Assembly: GCF_900199705.1 (NCBI RefSeq)
Contig: NZ_LT904908.1
Span: forward strand, 1,535,452 to 1,599,451
DNA: 64,000 nucleotides
DNA from: Collinsella provencensis
GTDB lineage: Bacteria > Actinomycetota > Coriobacteriia > Coriobacteriales > Coriobacteriaceae
Direction: 5' to 3'
The notes under the pieces: model-generated
Seen by the model: only the letters and a program-made list of their open reading frames with translations
What the model was told of the DNA's origin: nothing
Databases searched by the model: none
Position numbers and translations under genes: made by a program
Shown: positions 60,301 to 64,000 of the stretch, piece by piece
How positions within the stretch are numbered: position 1 is the first letter of the stretch
How the letters are laid out: each line of letters opens with the position of its first letter

Positions 60301-61362
60301 CTAAATTAAGCCAACTTGCTCCCAATCACAGAAAAGTTGCTCACGGAGTTCTTGTGTTGCTCGAGCAGTTTTCGGGGCAGGAGACCTCATTTGAACGCCC
60401 AGCTTCTTGGCCAGGTATGCTCCGAATATTTCAAAACGTCGCTCGTCGGCAATCTGCTCATAGGTGATGCGAATAACTTCGATTCCCATGTTCTGAAGCG
60501 CAAGCGCTCTATTGTCGTCGGTTAATCCTTTGATGGGACTGCCGTGAACGGCTTTTCCCTGGCATTCAACAACGACAAAGGGATGCTTGCTGGTCTTCTC
60601 CCAAGCAAGATCTGCATACACATGGCGCAGCCCACAGATTTTTCTTGCATCGTCGTTGAGTTCAATCTTTAGATCGTTTTGCATGCCCGTCAGACCCAAC
60701 CCTCCAGTTGCACGCGGGGCCGTGAGCAGAAGAGAGGCACGCGCTTCAAAGGGGGACGCCACGCTTCCTGTTACAAGATGCGCTGCACTTTGAAGCGGCT
60801 TGTAGCCATGCTGACCTGCAACCTCTGAAAGAAATAGTTCCAAATCTCGGGAAGTGAACAGGGGAGGTCTTGTCCACATATTGGTTGCCGACCCTTTTGT
60901 GTCAACGAGTCTCTTCCAGTCTTGCATGCGAGGAATAGCGAGTTCCCGCCTGGCGCGGGCGTACGCTTCGTCCAGGTCTTTCGAAGGGGAAAAGACGGTG
61001 AACGTACCCATAAACTCATAAAGGAGCATGGCAAGGTGAATTGTCGAGATATGACGTGCAAGCAAAAGAGCGGTGAATAACGGAGATGTTAGAGAGACGT
61101 CAAAGGGAGTATCGATGATTGCGCGATGGGGAAGAGATGTGGTCCATACGTGCGGCTTTACAAGAGTTGAGTTAATACCATGGGCACCAAATTCAAGAGC
61201 ATGGATGGGGATTCCAACTATTTTCGAAGCCGTGTAGTTGTCTCGAAGTTGTTGCCGTCCATAGGGTGTATCAAAGTCGGGGAGACAAGGGAGCACAGAA
61301 AGATACTGCGGGGGCACCCGGAGGAGCCTGAGAGCCGATATGCCGCACAAGGTCTTGTCCAT
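60301..61362 (-). CDS. Hypothetical protein with a C-terminal DUF559/Vsr-like nuclease-fold domain
   Basis: Protein of 353 residues. The N-terminal 200 residues have no recognised domain and resemble uncharacterised actinobacterial proteins with a winged-helix start. The C-terminal part has the PD-(D/E)XK/Vsr pattern: HVYADLAWEKTSKHPFVVVE supplies the D and E, then CQGKAVHG, DDNRALALQNMGIEVIRITY. Such domains occur in AbiEi-like, DUF559 and mismatch-nick proteins. No partner toxin is adjacent. Two inverted copies of the 154-bp palindromic element enclose the gene. Enzymatic activity is unproven. Confidence 0.5.
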   Translation of the reverse strand: MDKTLCGISALRLLRVPPQYLSVLPCLPDFDTPYGRQQLRDNYTASKIVGIPIHALEFGAHGINSTLVKPHVWTTSLPHRAIIDTPFDVSLTSPLFTALLLARHISTIHLAMLLYEFMGTFTVFSPSKDLDEAYARARRELAIPRMQDWKRLVDTKGSATNMWTRPPLFTSRDLELFLSEVAGQHGYKPLQSAAHLVTGSVASPFEARASLLLTAPRATGGLGLTGMQNDLKIELNDDARKICGLRHVYADLAWEKTSKHPFVVVECQGKAVHGSPIKGLTDDNRALALQNMGIEVIRITYEQIADERRFEIFGAYLAKKLGVQMRSPAPKTARATQELREQLFCDWEQVGLI

Positions 61363-61691
61363 AACAAAAGGTTAGTGCATGGAACGCGAAATGGCGGCTG
61401 GGGTTTCCGTGAATAAATGCCTTACTTTGACTCGAGGACGATATCTTTTATCTGCGCTTTTAGGAAACATGTCCAATTCGAGTGAGAAGTGTCACAGGTT
61501 CTCTGGGATTGATCTTGGATTTACTGACCCAATTTATTTCGGTCGGGGCGCGTTTTCGTAAGGCTTTTCGATGCGAAGTGAAGTCGTATCTACGTGAAGG
61601 GCATGTTGCTTTTCATCCGGTTCGTAGTACGTTCGCGCTGTGGTGGGTCTGGACTGGGGCGGGGAAGATGCGTTGCTTCCGGTCAAGCTCT

Positions 61692-61845
61692 GCAATGAGG
61701 TCGGTTATTCGCATAAAATCGGCATCCCCGCGAGTAGATAGCCGTTTTTGCGAAAACTTCACCTCATTTACCAGGTATTTTGATTTTACGTTCTGCTGTC
61801 TACTTGCCAAAACCGCGGCTCTATGCGAATAACCGACCTCATTGC
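61692..61845. repeat. Palindromic intergenic element, copy D
   Basis: A 154-bp element whose 23-bp ends (61692-61714 and 61823-61845) are perfect inverted repeats containing GAGGTCGGTTATTCGCAT. Inside are CGAGTAGATAGCCG (61731-61744), TACCAGGT (61769-61776) and TCTACTTG (61799-61806). It lies in the opposite orientation to copy C. A further inverted repeat, CGCGGACAC (61848-61856) with GTGTCCGCG (61907-61915), follows. The rest of the 722-bp gap (61363-62084) shows nothing I can name. Confidence 0.8.
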
Positions 61846-62084
61846 ATCGCGGACACCCACTCATAGCGCATGTTGCGAAGTGAGACTGGGTTTATTCATG
61901 TTGACAGTGTCCGCGTACTCATCTGGCGCGGTTTTGGCAGTATCGCGAGCAGCGTTGGGCGTTGGTTTTATGGCCCATACAGCACGCAGGCACGTGATGA
62001 TTTAGCAATGGCTCCCGCTTTGATGTGCAAGGGCCTTATGCTTGGGTGCAATTGCGCGACTCCTGCTGCGGATGTGCCGGCACG

Positions 62085-62360
62085 CTACACAAGGAGTTCC
62101 CAGACCTCTTTACCCAAGTTTCGGGCGAGTTTGTTCAGCGTGGTAAGCGTGGGGTTGGACCTGCCGTTTTCAATGAGGTCGAGTTCGACACGGCTGATGC
62201 CCATCTGCAGCGAAAAATCGACCTTCGTGAGGCCTGCGCCGGTGCGAATAGCGCGGATGTTGTCGCCGAATATCTGGTGAATGTTCTTATCCATGCCATT
62301 GAGCTTGGCAAGTTTTTCACGGAGAACGAAACCATGATTTACGTTCCGGGTATTCGGCAT
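62085..62360 (-). CDS. XRE-family DNA-binding protein
   Basis: Small regulator of 91 residues or fewer with a Cro/C1 helix-turn-helix: IFGDNIRAIRTGAGLTKVDF, SLQMGISRVELDLIENGRSN, PTLTTLNKLARNLG. Starts at 62360 or 62294 are both possible; neither has a strong ribosome-binding site. It stands alone upstream of rpsL on the opposite strand, at the right edge of the accessory region. Its target and any toxin partner are unknown. Confidence 0.75.
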   Translation of the reverse strand: MPNTRNVNHGFVLREKLAKLNGMDKNIHQIFGDNIRAIRTGAGLTKVDFSLQMGISRVELDLIENGRSNPTLTTLNKLARNLGKEVWELLV

Positions 62361-62525
62361 ACGGAAAACAAGATTTGCCGTATCTGCGTCGGGCTCTCAC
62401 AGCGTATTGGGCTCTTGCGCATGCGCTGTAGTACCGCGCATGCGGCGGAATAGAAAAGTACAACCCAAATGTGGAGACTTTCCGCGTTCTTACAAAAAAC
62501 AGGAAACGCCCGGGCGCGTGGTCTG

Positions 62526-62554
62526 TTGACGCGCCTCCTACGCGCGCGTATCAT
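62526..62554 (+). promoter_or_regulatory. rpsL operon promoter
   Basis: TTGACG (62526-62531) and TATCAT (62549-62554) with 17-bp spacing, 95 bases before rpsL. This is the best promoter match in the window and fits a strongly expressed ribosomal operon. Confidence 0.75.
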
Positions 62555-62649
62555 AGCGAACCGCATGTTCTGCGGGAGGATGCTGACTCCCCTTAACAAG
62601 CCGTTGCACTTTGAATTGGAAGCTGGATATTTACGAGAAGGAGTACGCT

Positions 62650-63021
62650 TTGCCTACTATCAACCAGCTGGTTCGCCAGGGCCGTCGTTCGACGCCCAAG
62701 AAGTCCAAGAACGCCGCTCTTAAGCGCAACGCGCAGAAGCGCGGTGTGTGCACCCGTGTGTTCACCACCTCCCCCAAGAAGCCGAACTCCGCTCTTCGCA
62801 AGGTCGCCCGTGTGCGCCTCGTGAATGGCATCGAGGTCACCGCCTACATCCCCGGTGAGGGCCACAACCTGCAGGAGCACTCGATCGTGCTCGTCCGCGG
62901 CGGTCGTGTCCGCGACCTCCCTGGTGTGCGCTATCACATCATCCGTGGCTGCTACGACTGCGCCCCTGTTGCCAACCGCAAGCAGGCCCGTTCTCAGTAC
63001 GGCACCAAGCGCCCGAAGTAG
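62650..63021 (+). CDS. rpsL: 30S ribosomal protein S12 (uS12)
   Basis: Protein of 123 residues starting with TTG behind AAGGAG and reading [12 protein letters not shown]. The decoding-centre loop [13 protein letters not shown] keeps the lysine-43 equivalent. At codon 88 (CGC at 62911) the conserved GGRVKDLPGVR reads [11 protein letters not shown], so arginine replaces the lysine found in streptomycin-sensitive ribosomes. The C-terminus [11 protein letters not shown] is normal. First gene of the str operon. Confidence 0.97.
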   Translation: MPTINQLVRQGRRSTPKKSKNAALKRNAQKRGVCTRVFTTSPKKPNSALRKVARVRLVNGIEVTAYIPGEGHNLQEHSIVLVRGGRVRDLPGVRYHIIRGCYDCAPVANRKQARSQYGTKRPK

Positions 63022-63064
63022 AACTGCGTAGACCCCGATCATTCTTAGTTAGAGGAGAAACACT

Positions 63065-63538
63065 ATGCCGCGTCGTGCAGCAAAAACTCATCGCCGCGAG
63101 GTTCAGCCTGATGCTGTTTACAACAATCGCCTCGTGACGCAGCTCATCAACAAGGTCTTGCTTGACGGCAAGAAGTCCACCGCCGAGCGCATCGTTTACA
63201 GCGCGTTCGAGATGGTTGCCGAGAAGACCGGCGAGGACGCCCTCGCTGTGTTCAAGAAGGCCATGGACAACATCAAGCCGACCCTCGAGGTCAAGCCCAA
63301 GCGCGTTGGTGGCGCCACCTACCAGGTTCCTATGGAGGTCAACGCCCGTCGTTCCACCCAGCTCGCTATTCGCTGGATGGTCAACTTCTCTCGCGCTCGT
63401 AAGGAGAAGACCATGGCCGAGCGCCTTGCCGCCGAGATCATGGACGCCTCCAACGGCGTCGGCGCTTCCGTGAAGAAGCGCGAGGACGTCTTCAAGATGG
63501 CCGAGGCCAACCGCGCGTTCTCTCACTATCGTTGGTAA
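63065..63538 (+). CDS. rpsG: 30S ribosomal protein S7 (uS7)
   Basis: Protein of 157 residues with [20 protein letters not shown] at the start, [19 protein letters not shown], the [12 protein letters not shown] beta hairpin and the C-terminal [19 protein letters not shown]. It starts the assembly of the 30S head and contacts the E-site tRNA. AGAGGAG precedes the ATG. 43 bases separate it from rpsL and 21 from fusA. Confidence 0.97.
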   Translation: MPRRAAKTHRREVQPDAVYNNRLVTQLINKVLLDGKKSTAERIVYSAFEMVAEKTGEDALAVFKKAMDNIKPTLEVKPKRVGGATYQVPMEVNARRSTQLAIRWMVNFSRARKEKTMAERLAAEIMDASNGVGASVKKREDVFKMAEANRAFSHYRW

Positions 63539-63559
63539 GTTACAGGAAGGAACTGACAC

Positions 63560-64000
63560 ATGGCTAAGCCCAAGTACAAGCTTTCCGAAACTCGCAACAT
63601 CGGCATCATGGCCCACATCGATGCCGGCAAGACCACCACGACCGAGCGCATCCTGTACTACACCGGTAAGACGCACAAGATCGGTGAGGTCCATGAGGGC
63701 GCTGCCACCATGGACTGGATGATTCAGGAGCAGGAGCGCGGCGTTACCATTCAGTCCGCCGCCACCACGTGCTTCTGGAAGAAGGATGACAAGACCTACC
63801 GCGTCCAGATCATCGACACTCCGGGCCACGTCGACTTCACCGCTGAGGTTGAGCGCTCCCTGCGCGTTCTCGACGGTGCCGTCGCCGTGTTCGACGCCGT
63901 TGCCGGCGTTCAGCCGCAGTCCGAGACCGTGTGGCGCCAGGCTCGCAACTTCAACGTCCCCCGCATCGCGTTCATCAACAAGTATGACCGCGTGGGCGCC
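63560..64000 (+). CDS. fusA: Elongation factor G, 5' part (runs off the window)
   Basis: The first 147 codons of EF-G. G1 is [15 protein letters not shown] (residues 18-32), the switch region is [21 protein letters not shown]3 is [15 protein letters not shown], and [13 protein letters not shown] is characteristic of EF-G. The G4 motif reads NKYD in place of the usual NKMD. The translocase function is certain from these motifs. AGGAAGGAA precedes the ATG. The gene continues past base 64000. Confidence 0.97.
   Translation, partial: MAKPKYKLSETRNIGIMAHIDAGKTTTTERILYYTGKTHKIGEVHEGAATMDWMIQEQERGVTIQSAATTCFWKKDDKTYRVQIIDTPGHVDFTAEVERSLRVLDGAVAVFDAVAGVQPQSETVWRQARNFNVPRIAFINKYDRVGA

Noticed and set aside
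63983..63994. NKYD in place of NKMD in EF-G
   Set aside because: The key N, K and D are conserved and the third position tolerates change; not evidence of altered function.

Overview
The window looks like a high-GC Gram-positive gut actinobacterium of the class Coriobacteriia, most likely Collinsella or a close relative. The grounds are the GC-rich third codon positions, the frequent GTG/TTG starts behind strong AGGAGG sites, the mix of actinobacterial core proteins with clostridial-style PTS and surface-protein genes, and a large SARP-type regulator. The assignment is inferred from protein character only. I saw no rRNA, tRNA or CRISPR array.

Layout. 1-1020: RelB-like antitoxin and PIN toxin. 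1067-4462: a PucR-type regulator divergent from a KdgT-like permease and acetolactate decarboxylase. 5111-8731: groES, groEL and a ClC-type channel. 9080-14399: a multi-cluster ferredoxin protein, rplM-rpsI, glmM, a lone EIIA-Glc and nagB (amino-sugar metabolism). 14836-18213: a 1008-residue ATPase/SARP regulator, then a tiny membrane-peptide locus enclosed by inverted repeats. 18300-29037: yhbY, a UPF0210 protein, type III glutamine synthetase, a low-molecular-weight phosphatase, prfC, a GH13 amylase and tex. 29094-30569: HipA/HipB. 30997-34967: DAHP synthase, a membrane protein, rsmJ and galU. 35064-41042: the phosphate regulon phoB-phoR-pstS-pstC-pstA-pstB on the minus strand, with a circularly permuted PstS and no phoU. 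41557-49530: rpoB-rpoC.

rpoC is normally followed closely by rpsL-rpsG-fusA. Here about 13 kb of accessory DNA lies between them. It holds an LPXTG surface protein of foreign base composition, a deleted GH4 glycosidase, a lactose/cellobiose-type PTS operon with its own RpiR regulator, a nuclease-like gene enclosed by two inverted copies of a 154-bp palindromic element, and an XRE regulator. rpsL-rpsG-fusA then resume at 62650, and fusA runs off the right end.

The signal least explained by ordinary annotation is a family of four 140-155 bp intergenic palindromic elements (4749, 22383, 60039, 61692). Their outer stems differ in sequence but stay self-complementary, and they share an internal CGAGTA/TCTACT pair and a central TACC(A/T)G. 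Three sit just downstream of a terminator. Other points of note are a probable type I toxin locus at 17961-18213, an alpha-CTD-like domain on the beta-prime C-terminus, and a natural arginine at the streptomycin position 88 of ribosomal protein S12.
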